Assembly: GCA_905233285.1 (NCBI GenBank)
Contig: CAJODY010000001.1
Span: forward strand, 1-64,000
Direction: 5' to 3'
Origin: an uncultured Bacteroidaceae bacterium
GTDB taxonomy: Bacteria > Bacteroidota > Bacteroidia > Bacteroidales > Bacteroidaceae
Length of the DNA stretch: 64,000 nucleotides
Position numbers and translations under genes: made by a program. Shown piece by piece: positions 42,826 to 51,927 of the stretch (within the stretch, counting starts at the first letter, position 1; each line of letters opens with the position of its first letter). A model generated the notes under the pieces. That model saw only the letters and a list, made by a program, of their open reading frames with translations. It did no database searches and had not been told where the DNA came from.

Positions 42826-44298
42826 TTACTTCTTACCTCTTTTAAATTCCTGTATAGCCTGCTGGACATCCACCCGCTTGCCATCCTTAAAGGCAATAAT
42901 GAAGCACTGCGGGAAGCTGGCAGCAAGTGTCTTGCGCAGCTGATAAATCTCGTTATAATTCTCAGACGAACCTACTGTATATTTATACAATCCGCCCTCT
43001 TCATAGTACGCAACGTCTTTCTGACCCTTCAAACGAGAATCGGTAGTCTTCAGTTTTGAACTGCTTGTCAGAATCTGCACCTTGAAGACGGGTCTAGAGG
43101 AACTAGTTTGACTAGTTGGACTAGTTGTACCAGGAAGACTAGTAGGACTAGAGGGACTAGAAACGTTGGCGGACTTGGCCGGTTCAGCAGGTTTGACTGG
43201 CTCAGCGGGTTTGACCGGTTCAACAGTTTTGTTCACAACTGGCGATACAGGCTGTGAGGTCTGTGAAGTATTTGCACCCCCGGCAGCAAGGATGGAATCG
43301 GCATTGGGAGCTGCGGGTTTCTCTTCTTTCACCTCTGGCACACGATTCTCACGAGCATTAGCCAGTTCCTCTGCCACCTTGCTCTTCTTTTCCTGCTTCT
43401 TTACTGGCTTTGCCTCCTGCTTTTGCTGGGTATCCTTGGGAACAACAGTAGGAATCTCGACATCCTTCTTTGCTTCTGCCTGAAGGGGAACAGTGATACC
43501 ACCATAGTTCTTCTTCTTGTAATCTAAGAAAGCCTGATAGATGCCTTGTGCCATCTGGCTGACGCCATTCGTCGAATTCAAAAAGCGCTCTTCGTCAGGT
43601 GTTGATATAAAGCCCAGTTCAATCAGGCAGCTAGGCATAGAGGTCTCGCGCAACACCAGGAAACCAGCCTGTTTCACACCTTTATTGATACGCCCGGCAG
43701 AAGCACAGGTGCGTTTCTGGACGTATTTTGCCAAATCAACACTTTGCGCCATGTTGTGGTCCTGAATGAACTCGAACATGATATAGCTCTCCGACGAATT
43801 GGGGTCAAAACCCTGATAACGCTGCTTATAGTCCTTCTCATAAAGAATGACTTCGTTCTCGCGCTTAGCCACCTCCAAATTATCAGCAGCACGGTGCATT
43901 CCCAGCGTATAGGTCTCCATGCCTCGCGAGATGCGCCCCTTGGGCAAGGCATTGGTATGAATGGAAATAAAAAGATCTGCCTTATTCCGATTAGCGATAT
44001 CGGCACGGGTATGCAAGGGAATGAAGACGTCCGTCTTGCGGGTATAAATAACTTTCACATCCGAGCAGTTGCGCTCTACCAGTCGTCCAAAAGCCAACGC
44101 TACATTCAGGTTGATGATTTTCTCCTTCGTAATGGCACCAATAGCACCAGCGTCGTTGCCACCATGTCCGGCATCAATAACCAGTGTAAACTTGTTCGGC
44201 TTGGCTGTCGTAGATAGGGTTACTGTCTTGCCAACGGCAACAATCGTCACCATCAGCAGCAGTATGAATATAGTCAGAAAACGTTTATTATCCTTCAT
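42826..44298 (-). CDS. N-acetylmuramoyl-L-alanine amidase with SPOR domain
   Basis: A 490-aa periplasmic cell-wall hydrolase. After a signal/anchor (FLTIFILLLMVTIVAVG) the zinc amidase domain spans ~36-270, with FTLVIDAGHGGNDAGAIG (first zinc His), LFISIHTNA (later His) and the end IELGFISTPDEE containing the catalytic Glu. A long Lys/Glu then Pro/Ser/Thr linker (~285-405) contains VKPAEP repeats and a segment coded by a nonamer minisatellite. Residues ~405-480 form a SPOR domain that binds glycan strands denuded at the division septum. It likely splits daughter cells. CAAAAGTA at 44307-44314 gives a -7 box almost at the start codon. Confidence 0.92.
   Translation of the reverse strand: MKDNKRFLTIFILLLMVTIVAVGKTVTLSTTAKPNKFTLVIDAGHGGNDAGAIGAITKEKIINLNVALAFGRLVERNCSDVKVIYTRKTDVFIPLHTRADIANRNKADLFISIHTNALPKGRISRGMETYTLGMHRAADNLEVAKRENEVILYEKDYKQRYQGFDPNSSESYIMFEFIQDHNMAQSVDLAKYVQKRTCASAGRINKGVKQAGFLVLRETSMPSCLIELGFISTPDEERFLNSTNGVSQMAQGIYQAFLDYKKKNYGGITVPLQAEAKKDVEIPTVVPKDTQQKQEAKPVKKQEKKSKVAEELANARENRVPEVKEEKPAAPNADSILAAGGANTSQTSQPVSPVVNKTVEPVKPAEPVKPAEPAKSANVSSPSSPTSLPGTTSPTSQTSSSRPVFKVQILTSSSKLKTTDSRLKGQKDVAYYEEGGLYKYTVGSSENYNEIYQLRKTLAASFPQCFIIAFKDGKRVDVQQAIQEFKRGKK
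43096..43166. repeat. nonamer minisatellite in the amidase linker
   Basis: Seven to eight 9-nt units of the form nnACTAGTn lie in the Ser/Thr-rich linker just before the SPOR domain. Copy-number change would only lengthen or shorten the linker. Confidence 0.8.
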
Positions 44299-44306
44299 TG
44301 TGGTTG

Positions 44307-44314
44307 CAAAAGTA
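44307..44314 (-). promoter_or_regulatory. amidase -7 box
   Basis: TACTTTTG on the minus strand, 8 nt before the amidase ATG, implying an almost leaderless mRNA. No clear -33 TTTG is seen. Confidence 0.45.
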
Positions 44315-44340
44315 CATATTTTTCTGAAATAATCCCTGAT

Positions 44341-44724
44341 TTACACGCCAGTTTTATCATTTATTAAATGTAATTCCACACCAGCACCTTTACAGTCGCC
44401 TCCCATGGGAGGATTCAGCTTGGTAATGGTGAGGTCCAGGGAGGTAACCATAGGGAACTCGCTAAACACACATTTGGCAATTCTGCCTGCCACGTGTTCT
44501 ATCAATTGGGACGTCTTGGCCATCTCGCGTTCTATCAGCTGATAGAGTGTTCCATAATTCAAAGCCACCTCCAACATGTCGTGCTCCATAGCTGATGAGA
44601 TATCTACTCCACAACGGGCAGACACCAGGAAGTCGTGCCCAACCTCGTTCTCCTGAGGAAATACGCCATGATAGGCATGTATGCGCACCTCGTTCAGAAA
44701 AATATAGCTCGATGTCACTTTCAT
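44341..44724 (-). CDS. folB: dihydroneopterin aldolase
   Basis: Converts dihydroneopterin to hydroxymethyl-dihydropterin in folate synthesis. At 127 aa from MKVTSSYIFLNEVRIHAYHGVFPQENEVGHDF, this N-terminal block with HGVFPQE (catalytic-Glu region) is diagnostic, as are NYGTLYQLIE and the late TITKLNPPMGGD. The track adds 21 upstream residues with no support. It overlaps no neighbour and follows the NrdJ-like gene by 19 nt on the same strand. Confidence 0.93.
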   Translation of the reverse strand: MKVTSSYIFLNEVRIHAYHGVFPQENEVGHDFLVSARCGVDISSAMEHDMLEVALNYGTLYQLIEREMAKTSQLIEHVAGRIAKCVFSEFPMVTSLDLTITKLNPPMGGDCKGAGVELHLINDKTGV

Positions 44725-44743
44725 TTTGCTTTCCCTCACGCTT

Positions 44744-45364
44744 TTATTGATGATTGTCAGGAGTTTCGTTCTCCAGAGGAGCGTCATCCAGATACTTCTT
44801 CAAGGCGCGTTCTACACCCACCTTCCAAGTGTTGATGCTCTCCGACTGTAACTGCAAAGAACTAACCAGTTTGATGACATGTTCAAGAGGCATTCTATAA
44901 CGTAACACACCTGAGATGAGTTTGGCATAGTTCCAGTATTCAGGATTGAACTTCTCCGACAAACCCTCAACCGTAATCTTATAGCCTCGCGTATTCTCGA
45001 ACTGGAAATCGTAACGCTTCGTGCCATCCTGATTGATATGCTTGATGATTTTGCCTTTGGTTACCGATTTGGGCAAGATAATACCTTCCTCGTCGTCCTG
45101 AAGGCCTGTAAAGATCTCATAGGGATAACCATTCAGCAAGCCCACCAACGCCACCCACTTATCCTTATTATTCTGAAAACGGACCACGTCACACTCCAAT
45201 TCCTGAGGACGAACTTCAGTCACCTCAGGTCTAAGCGTTGCCTGATAGCGTTCCAACAATGGAATAATCTCCTCTTCAGTCAGTGGCTTTCCTGACTGTT
45301 GTCCCATCTGGGCCAGTTCACGGGCTATGCGCTGAAGACTCTCTTTTTGCGAATTTGCTTCCAT
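44744..45364 (-). CDS. stand-alone protein resembling the C-terminal part of class II ribonucleotide reductase
   Basis: A 206-aa soluble protein. The block DKWVALVGLLNGYPYEIFTGLQDDEEGIILPKSVTKGKIIK and the end YWNYAKLISGVLRYRMPLEHVIKLVSSLQL closely resemble what I recall from the C-terminal region of adenosylcobalamin-dependent NrdJ. No catalytic-cysteine barrel or CxxC pair is present, so it cannot reduce ribonucleotides itself. It could be a regulatory relative or a partner of a split enzyme. The first ~50 residues are helical. The start MEANSQK follows a -7 box; the track start 60 codons upstream is not credible. Confidence 0.6.
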   Translation of the reverse strand: MEANSQKESLQRIARELAQMGQQSGKPLTEEEIIPLLERYQATLRPEVTEVRPQELECDVVRFQNNKDKWVALVGLLNGYPYEIFTGLQDDEEGIILPKSVTKGKIIKHINQDGTKRYDFQFENTRGYKITVEGLSEKFNPEYWNYAKLISGVLRYRMPLEHVIKLVSSLQLQSESINTWKVGVERALKKYLDDAPLENETPDNHQ

Positions 45365-45382
45365 ATCCTTATTTTTTGTCTG

Positions 45383-45420
45383 CAAAGATACGAATAAATA
45401 AAGAAAAATACGTATCTTTG
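45383..45420. promoter_or_regulatory. face-to-back divergent promoters in an inverted repeat
   Basis: CAAAGATACG (45383-45392) and CGTATCTTTG (45411-45420) are perfect inverted copies holding the -7 boxes of the two divergent genes. Each promoter's upstream element must overlap the other's -7 box, so the two should compete. Confidence 0.6.
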
Positions 45421-45437
45421 TCCCAAAATCTATAAAA

Positions 45438-46196
45438 ATGAAATCAATTCTTACTCGAAAGACCATCCGCAAGTACGCCGACCGCGAAGTCAGCGAAGAA
45501 CTATTGAACCGCCTCATGACAGAGGCCAGTCGTACACAAACCATGGGTAACCTGCAACTCTACAGCGTTGTCGTCACACGCTCTTCAGAGATGAAAGCCA
45601 AGTTGGCTCCTGCCCATTTCAACCAACCCATGGTGACGCAAGCCCCCGTGGTATTGACTATCTGTGCAGACTTCAACCGCACCAGCACATGGGCCCGTTG
45701 TCGCAAGGCAGAACCCGGCTACGACAATTTTCTGTCGTTCATCAATGCTGCTACAGACGCACTACTCTATACGCAGACACTGTGTAACCTTATGGATGAA
45801 GAAGGACTGGGCTATTGCTATCTGGGTACTACCGTCTACCAGCCACAACAGATTATAGACATACTGGAACTGCCTAAGCTGACGTTCCCCGTTGCCACAC
45901 TGACTGTTGGATGGCCTGACGAAGAGCCTCCCCTCTCCGATCGCCTGCCTTTGGAGAGTTTCGTTCACCAAGAAACTTACGCAGACTATCTGGCCATGGA
46001 TATCGACAAGCATTACGAGGCCAAAGAGCACCGCCCAGAGAATCTGGAGTTTGTGCGTATCAACGAAAAAGAGACCCTCGCACAAGTCTTCACCGACATC
46101 CGCTATACGCGAAAGGATAATGAAGCCATGAGCGAGGGGCTCATCAATGCTCTCAAACGCCAAGGTTTCCTGCCTTGGACGGTTAGAGGCTATTAA
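45438..46196 (+). CDS. nitroreductase-family FMN oxidoreductase
   Basis: A 252-aa FMN-dependent NAD(P)H oxidoreductase of the NfsA/FRP type. The N-terminal RKTIRKYADREVSEELLNRLMTEASRTQTMGNLQLYSVVV is the typical FMN-phosphate-binding start. GLGYCYLGTTVYQPQQIIDILELP and VATLTVGWPDEEPPLSDRLPLESFVHQETY follow as in the family. The physiological substrate is unknown: flavins, quinones or nitro compounds. Its TAA overlaps the stop of the convergent exuT gene. Confidence 0.88.
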   Translation: MKSILTRKTIRKYADREVSEELLNRLMTEASRTQTMGNLQLYSVVVTRSSEMKAKLAPAHFNQPMVTQAPVVLTICADFNRTSTWARCRKAEPGYDNFLSFINAATDALLYTQTLCNLMDEEGLGYCYLGTTVYQPQQIIDILELPKLTFPVATLTVGWPDEEPPLSDRLPLESFVHQETYADYLAMDIDKHYEAKEHRPENLEFVRINEKETLAQVFTDIRYTRKDNEAMSEGLINALKRQGFLPWTVRGY

Positions 46197-47644
46197 TCTT
46201 CCAGTTCAATGGGCTTGTACTTCGGTACGAGGGCCTTCATGATACACCAGCCAATAAGGTAGGCCACTGCACAGATACAGAACACCACCATGTAGGCTGC
46301 GGGCTTGCCGTCGAATCCGAAGAACGAGAAGTTGGCACCCTGCTCAGCTGCCCAGTCGAAGAACATACCTGAGCCCTTATTGATAGACATAGAGCCCAGA
46401 CCACCAGCCATTGTACCCAGACCTACAATAGTACCAATAGTGCTCTTGGGGAACATGTCGCCAATGGTTGAGAACAGGTTAGCAGACCAAGCCTGATGAC
46501 CAGCACCAAGCAAACCAATCAGGATGGCAGGCCACCAAGGACTATATATGCCAAGAGGCTGTGCAAACAGACCTAACAAGGGGAAGCAAGCGAAGATGAA
46601 CATCGCACGCATACGGCCCAGATAGGGGTTCATACCTTTCTTATCTACAAAGTATGTAGGCAGATAGCCACCACCAATCGACAGGATCGTCACGATAGCA
46701 TAAAGTGTAAAGATCAGCAGGATACCCATCGTCGAGTCAGAGGTATAGCCATACTGGTCAGAGAAGTAGGCAGGAGCCCAGAACAGGAAGAACCACCATA
46801 CGCCATCCGTCATGAACTTACCCACGAGGAACGACCAAGTCTGCTTGTAGGTAAAGCACTTCATGAACGGAATGGTCTTCTCCTCCTTCACAGCATCACG
46901 ATCCTGCACCTCAGCCAAGTCGTTGTCCTGCTCGATGTAATTCAACTCAGCCTGATTGACACGCTTGTTCTGACGGGGCTTCTCATAGAGCCACATCCAC
47001 AAGCCCATCCAGATGAATCCCAGGGCACCGATGATGATGAACGCCATCTCCCAACCCATGGCACGAGCCAGCAAGGGAATGGTTGCAGGAGCAGCCAAAG
47101 CACCTACGGAAGCACCGCTATTGAAGATAGAGGTAGAGAAAGCGCGGTCTTTCTTGGGGAAATACTCTGCCGTAGCCTTGATGGCAGCGGGGAAGTTTCC
47201 AGCCTCACCGACAGCGAGAATCAGACGGCACGAGAGGAACAACCATACAGAGATGCTGGCAATAGCCACAGCGGCATCACCCGTCAGCTGACCCAGCTGA
47301 GCCACAGAGTCGTAGCCCTTGACAGTCATAGCCACCCAGCCGCAACCAGCGTGCAGCACGGCGCCCAACGACCAGACGAAGATGGCGATGAGATAACCCT
47401 TCTTGGTGCCCATCCAGTCGATGAACTTACCAGCGAACAGGTTGGCGATAGCATAGAACAGCGAGAACATACCGGTAATCGTACCGTAGTCGCCGTCCGT
47501 CCAATGGAACTCAGGAGCGATAAAGTCTTTCCAGGTGAGCGACAGGACCTGACGGTCCATGTAGTTAATGGTGGTTGCCAGGAACAGCAACGCACAGATG
47601 ACCCAACGGAAGTTGGACATTTTCGATGTTTGAACAGGTGTCAT
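46193..47644 (-). CDS. exuT: MFS hexuronate transporter (ExuT-like)
   Basis: A 483-aa inner-membrane carrier with 12 helices of the anion:cation symporter MFS branch. NYMDRQVLSLTWKDFI in helix 1 and RLILAVGEAGNFPAAIKATAEYFPKKDRA are strong ExuT/GudP-family signatures. It probably imports galacturonate or glucuronate with protons. It is third in a likely operon with an EIIC-like permease and KduI, and close to the pectate lyase operon, which fits galacturonate use. Two internal loops are longer than in E. coli ExuT. The start codon sits nine residues before MSNFRW. Confidence 0.88.
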   Translation of the reverse strand: MTPVQTSKMSNFRWVICALLFLATTINYMDRQVLSLTWKDFIAPEFHWTDGDYGTITGMFSLFYAIANLFAGKFIDWMGTKKGYLIAIFVWSLGAVLHAGCGWVAMTVKGYDSVAQLGQLTGDAAVAIASISVWLFLSCRLILAVGEAGNFPAAIKATAEYFPKKDRAFSTSIFNSGASVGALAAPATIPLLARAMGWEMAFIIIGALGFIWMGLWMWLYEKPRQNKRVNQAELNYIEQDNDLAEVQDRDAVKEEKTIPFMKCFTYKQTWSFLVGKFMTDGVWWFFLFWAPAYFSDQYGYTSDSTMGILLIFTLYAIVTILSIGGGYLPTYFVDKKGMNPYLGRMRAMFIFACFPLLGLFAQPLGIYSPWWPAILIGLLGAGHQAWSANLFSTIGDMFPKSTIGTIVGLGTMAGGLGSMSINKGSGMFFDWAAEQGANFSFFGFDGKPAAYMVVFCICAVAYLIGWCIMKALVPKYKPIELED

Positions 47645-47693
47645 ATTTTTAGTTATTTCGTTATTACGTTATATCGTTATTACGAGATGTCGA

Positions 47694-48668
47694 CTATTTG
47701 ATATCGATCACAGGAATGTTGTCCTTGTCGTTGTAATACAGGTTCTCACCAGCCATACCCCAAATGAAGGTATAATAGTAGGTGCCTGCTGCTGCGTGCA
47801 TCGACCACTCAGGCGACATAATGGCCTGCTCGTTGTGCAACCAAACAACGCGACTTTCCTGAGGTTCACCCATGATGTGTGCAATGGTCTGCTCCTGAGG
47901 CAGGTTGAAATAGTAGTAAGCCTCGATGCGACGACCATGGGTGTGAGGAGGCATCGTGTTCCAGGCAGCACCAGGGTTCAACTGTGTCAGTCCCAACTGC
48001 AACTGGCAGGGACCTTCCTCCAGCACGTCATTAACGATGAGCTTGTACACAGTGCGGTTGTTGCACTCTTCCAGCGAGCCGACAGGACCCCAAACAGCAG
48101 CCTTCAGCGAACCCTTACGTCCGTCCAGCGTCACCCACTGGGTTTTATAGTGCTGATGGGCAGTTGCGCTGTTCAGATAGAACTTGGCAGGCTTCTGAGC
48201 ATCCTTCGAGCGGAAGATTACCTCCTTGTTAACGTCCTTGTCCTTGCCAATATGACCACGACCGATATAAAGGGCCTCCTTGGGAGAGAGGGCATACTCC
48301 TTGCCATCGACAATCACCCAACCTTCGCCTTCACCACAGTTCACCACACCAAGCTCACGGTTATAAAGGAAATACTTATCCTTGATGCCCGGATCCACAT
48401 CAAGACCCAAATCGCGGAAGTTCTCCAGTTTCAGGTCTTTGTTTACTGGCATAGCACCACCGAAGATAAAACGGTCGTAGTGTGAATAAGTCAGATTGAT
48501 TTCATCAGCTACCATCACCTTTTCCATGACGAAGCGCTCACGAAGGGTCTTCGTGTCGTAGTGCTTGACGTCCTCAGGGTGACAGGCCGTCTGGAAATTC
48601 ACATTTTGCTGGCCAAAGCCACTGGTCATACTACTCATAAGCAATAATGTCAAAATCGTCTTTTTCAT
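47694..48668 (-). CDS. kduI: 5-keto-4-deoxyuronate isomerase with a signal peptide
   Basis: KduI isomerises 5-keto-4-deoxyuronate to 3-deoxy-glycero-hexosulosonate in pectin catabolism. The cupin metal site [17 protein letters not shown] is intact, and [27 protein letters not shown] and [14 protein letters not shown] follow the family. At 324 aa it is longer than the ~280-aa cytoplasmic enzyme because it begins [21 protein letters not shown], a clear signal peptide. The enzyme would therefore be periplasmic. It lies 5 nt after the EIIC-like gene and 49 nt before exuT. Confidence 0.92.
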   Translation of the reverse strand: MKKTILTLLLMSSMTSGFGQQNVNFQTACHPEDVKHYDTKTLRERFVMEKVMVADEINLTYSHYDRFIFGGAMPVNKDLKLENFRDLGLDVDPGIKDKYFLYNRELGVVNCGEGEGWVIVDGKEYALSPKEALYIGRGHIGKDKDVNKEVIFRSKDAQKPAKFYLNSATAHQHYKTQWVTLDGRKGSLKAAVWGPVGSLEECNNRTVYKLIVNDVLEEGPCQLQLGLTQLNPGAAWNTMPPHTHGRRIEAYYYFNLPQEQTIAHIMGEPQESRVVWLHNEQAIMSPEWSMHAAAGTYYYTFIWGMAGENLYYNDKDNIPVIDIK

Positions 48669-48673
48669 ATTAT

Positions 48674-50047
48674 TTATTCGTTATTATTGTTTTTCTCTTC
48701 TTTCACAATACGCATGCGGTTCCACACCACCATACCAACGGTAATAATTGTCAGGATGCCTGCGCCCACATATTCCAGCGAGTTCACACACTTGTAGATA
48801 ACCCATCCGAAAAGCGATGAGGCGAAGTCGAGCGCACCTCCCTCGAAGCCTGCAGGAATATCGGCAGCCTTATCACCAGTCTGTTCGAACACGGTATGGG
48901 CAGCCTGCGTGAAGGCAGGAGCCATATCGGTAACGAAATACAGTCCGATAGCTAAAGCCACGAGACCAATGATAAAAGTCTTGACGACATTACCCTTGGT
49001 AAAAGGCAGCACCATGGGGAACAGGTAGAACATGCCTGCCAGCGAGGCCAGCGGCAGGAACTGGTTGCCAGGCAGCACAACGGCCAGGCCCAATGCCACG
49101 GGTATCAACAGCAAGGAAACAACAAGCGTCGTGGGATGGCCAATAACTACAGCTGGCGACATTCCGATATACACCTTCTTGCCATTGAACTTCTTCTTCA
49201 CCACCTCCTGCGTTTTCTCGGCAATGGGTTTCAAGCCCTCAATAAATAAAGATGTGATGCGGGGAATGAGTTCCATCACAGCGCCCATCGTTACACCCAG
49301 GAACAGGATTTTCTTGATGTCAAGCTGAGCCAGTGCACCAATCAGCGCACCCACAATGACACCCAGAATAAGCGGTTCACCCATCACGCCAAACTTTTTC
49401 TTCATACCCTCTGCATCGATGTTCAACTTCTCGAAACCGGGAATCATATCGAGTGCCTTGCCGATAATCAAGGCGAAGGGTACAAAGCTCTGGCAGAACG
49501 GCTGGGGAATCGAGATGCCCTGCCACTCAGGGTAATACTCCTGGAACTTGTCTGCCGTCAAGTCAGCCATCACCAATGTAATGATATAGCACACGATGGC
49601 AGCAAAATAGCCCCATACCAGACTCTGATCCATTACGAAATAGGCCACAGCACCAATGAAGGCGAAATGCCAGTAGTTCCACAGGTCGATATTAACGGTA
49701 CGAGTACACTTGGTAATCACCAACAGGAAGTTGACACCCAAACAGATGGGGATAATCAAGGCTCCCACTGCCGTATTGTAGGCCACAGCGGCTGCGGCGG
49801 GCCAACCCATATCGAACACCTTCAGCTGCAGGTCGTAAAGCTGGGAAATATCGCTCAGCGGTCCTCCGAAGTTCGTAGTCAGCAGGGCTGTCACAATGCC
49901 CAGTCCCACAAAACCGACGCCTACATAGAGACCACTCTTCAACGAGCGTCCGAATTTCAGTCCGATAGCAAGTCCGATGATGGTAAACAGGATAGGCATC
50001 ATCACCGATGCACCCAAACTGATAATGTAACTAAATACTTGTTCCAT
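48674..50047 (-). CDS. PTS galactitol-type IIC permease, orphan
   Basis: A 457-aa polytopic membrane protein of the GatC/EIIC-galactitol type. [46 protein letters not shown] and the [22 protein letters not shown] block are characteristic. No EIIA, EIIB, HPr or EI gene is near, and Bacteroidetes generally lack a PTS. It starts the kduI-exuT operon, so it may act as a transporter without phosphorylation for a pectin-derived sugar acid; that is inference. The start is MEQVFSY; the track's 30 extra residues include the promoter region. A TAACTTTG -7 box lies at about 50096-50103. Confidence 0.85.
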   Translation of the reverse strand: MEQVFSYIISLGASVMMPILFTIIGLAIGLKFGRSLKSGLYVGVGFVGLGIVTALLTTNFGGPLSDISQLYDLQLKVFDMGWPAAAAVAYNTAVGALIIPICLGVNFLLVITKCTRTVNIDLWNYWHFAFIGAVAYFVMDQSLVWGYFAAIVCYIITLVMADLTADKFQEYYPEWQGISIPQPFCQSFVPFALIIGKALDMIPGFEKLNIDAEGMKKKFGVMGEPLILGVIVGALIGALAQLDIKKILFLGVTMGAVMELIPRITSLFIEGLKPIAEKTQEVVKKKFNGKKVYIGMSPAVVIGHPTTLVVSLLLIPVALGLAVVLPGNQFLPLASLAGMFYLFPMVLPFTKGNVVKTFIIGLVALAIGLYFVTDMAPAFTQAAHTVFEQTGDKAADIPAGFEGGALDFASSLFGWVIYKCVNSLEYVGAGILTIITVGMVVWNRMRIVKEEKNNNNE

Positions 50048-50113
50048 TTGTTCTATTATCGCATTATTTTTGTTTGTTTTAGTCTTTTCGTGTGCAAAGT
50101 TAATAAAAAAATA

Positions 50114-50134
50114 GCGAAACGTTGCACATTTCGC
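50114..50134. promoter_or_regulatory. possible operator upstream of the uronate operon
   Basis: GCGAAA-N9-TTTCGC, a 21-nt inverted repeat just upstream of the EIIC-gene -7 box, covering its -33 region. It may bind a pectin-responsive regulator. Confidence 0.45.
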
Positions 50135-50171
50135 CACTTTTTCTTACTAAATCGTTAACGTAAAATCTTTT

Positions 50172-51905
50172 TTACTTGTTCAACACCACTCGACCGTTGC
50201 CAATGACCAATCCACGACGGGTGCCATCAACACGTTGTCCGTGCAGGTTATATAGCTGAGCATTCGTCTTTTCGTCGAAGGTTACAGTCCTTATTCCTGT
50301 ATCCACGACTTTCTCTACGTCGAATGTGACGACTCCATTCTCCATAGCGATGTTTTTCAGTCCCAGCTCTGTTAGTTGGCCACTCCAGCTTTTCAGATGG
50401 GCTGGCGTGGTAAACACGTCTAAAGAGCGAACATTCTTTGAACCAGGGAAGACATCAGCATCCGTCGAAATGTATTTGCCATCCTTATCCTTGTGAGGTC
50501 CATCTGCCCTTATAACCTCATAATAATTGTGGTTGGGATTTATATTGACAGCATTCTTATTGAGACTCCAAACGTCCATATTCGTCTGATCTACACGATG
50601 CACCAGCATACCACTGCCAGGCAGATATTCATCCCACTTGAAGGCGTTCTTCTGGCGATTCTCGAAAAGGAAAAACTCATCGTCAACAGGTGAGTCAATG
50701 CGATAGCCCGTGAAACTGCTATACAAAGGCTCTAACGTATAACGGCCCTCTTCTGTTATCTTCTCTGGAGCATCGCAAAACTGAACCGAATAGCGTTCGT
50801 ATAAGGAAAAACCTACTGGAGTTCGTGCGTCGTTCTCATAACAGCCGTAAGACATCACTGACCAGACACCAGGATGGTTGCTCTCACCCCCACTCATCGC
50901 GTAGTCTGCATCATAGAAATCGGGCAGTCCCAGCACGTGGCTGAACTCATGGCAAATGGTACCAATACCATCCATCTTGATTGATTCGGGTTTCGATTGC
51001 CATCCCAATAGTTCAACACTACTGAAATAGTCCCAAAACGAGACGTCGTCTTTTCTAGCCCACATAACACCACGATGAGGCCACCACAAGTTTTCGTTGT
51101 TACCATTATAGTTAGCACCCATGCCGGCTACCATATAGAACACCAAATCGACAAAGCCGTCATTATCGCCATCGTAATCCTTGAAATCCAAGCCCCCGAC
51201 GACATCAGCAGAGTCAATAGCAGCCTGAAGGACATCACGGAACTTACCCGTTTGTACATTACAGTCATACTGGCTGTAGTCTACTTTGTAAGGGCCAACA
51301 ATATCGAACTGGGGCTTGAACTTACCATCAGAGTTATCAGAGAAATAGTCACGAACACTGCCAGTAAACACCTCATCATCATACCCCTCATAGTTCTCCT
51401 GGTTCACCATGCCGGTAATGATTTCCTTATAGTCTTCACGCGAAAAGCTCTTGTCTTTAAACTCTATGAGGATAATCAGTCCCTTGAAATTGGCATAGTT
51501 GGTGGCACGACGGCCTTGTGCACGATGGTTGGCCAATGTCGCCTGCTGATGCATGGCAGCCGCCTGCTCCGTCATCTCCGGAGCCTGACACTTGCTGACA
51601 CCAGCCAAGAATGCCCATTCCGACGCAGTACGTTCTGCCTCGTCGTGAGCCACTTGGGCAGTCGGTTGCAGTTGACCGCCCTGTTTCTGGGCATAGACAT
51701 AATATCCGCGTGTGTCCTTGATGATGGAATAGCCGTCAAGCGTTGTTTGGAAATGGCACCACTCGTCACCAACCAGTCTGAGTGTCACGTAAGTGCCATC
51801 GGGCTGCTGCACCTTCACTGGCAGAGGATGTGCTGGTACGCCCTTCATGCTACTTACGCCAAGAAGCAATGCCATGAACAACAACAGACAACACTTTCTA
51901 AACAT
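50172..51905 (-). CDS. secreted M6-family metalloprotease 1
   Basis: A 577-aa exported zinc protease. A signal peptide and an inhibitory N-terminal region (to about 140) precede the catalytic domain. The zinc motif HEFSHVLGLPDFYD is near residue 320 (HExxHxxGxxD), followed by the Met-turn-like WSVMSYGCY. The C-terminal ~70 residues contain the shared tail LYNLHGQRVDGTRRGLVIGNGRVVLNK. It resembles immune inhibitor A and the neighbouring M6 protein. It likely degrades host or dietary protein for the peptide-uptake system upstream. The signal start MFRKCC is the longest frame. Confidence 0.88.
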   Translation of the reverse strand: MFRKCCLLLFMALLLGVSSMKGVPAHPLPVKVQQPDGTYVTLRLVGDEWCHFQTTLDGYSIIKDTRGYYVYAQKQGGQLQPTAQVAHDEAERTASEWAFLAGVSKCQAPEMTEQAAAMHQQATLANHRAQGRRATNYANFKGLIILIEFKDKSFSREDYKEIITGMVNQENYEGYDDEVFTGSVRDYFSDNSDGKFKPQFDIVGPYKVDYSQYDCNVQTGKFRDVLQAAIDSADVVGGLDFKDYDGDNDGFVDLVFYMVAGMGANYNGNNENLWWPHRGVMWARKDDVSFWDYFSSVELLGWQSKPESIKMDGIGTICHEFSHVLGLPDFYDADYAMSGGESNHPGVWSVMSYGCYENDARTPVGFSLYERYSVQFCDAPEKITEEGRYTLEPLYSSFTGYRIDSPVDDEFFLFENRQKNAFKWDEYLPGSGMLVHRVDQTNMDVWSLNKNAVNINPNHNYYEVIRADGPHKDKDGKYISTDADVFPGSKNVRSLDVFTTPAHLKSWSGQLTELGLKNIAMENGVVTFDVEKVVDTGIRTVTFDEKTNAQLYNLHGQRVDGTRRGLVIGNGRVVLNK

Positions 51906-51927
51906 TATCCATCAAAGATGTACGCCT

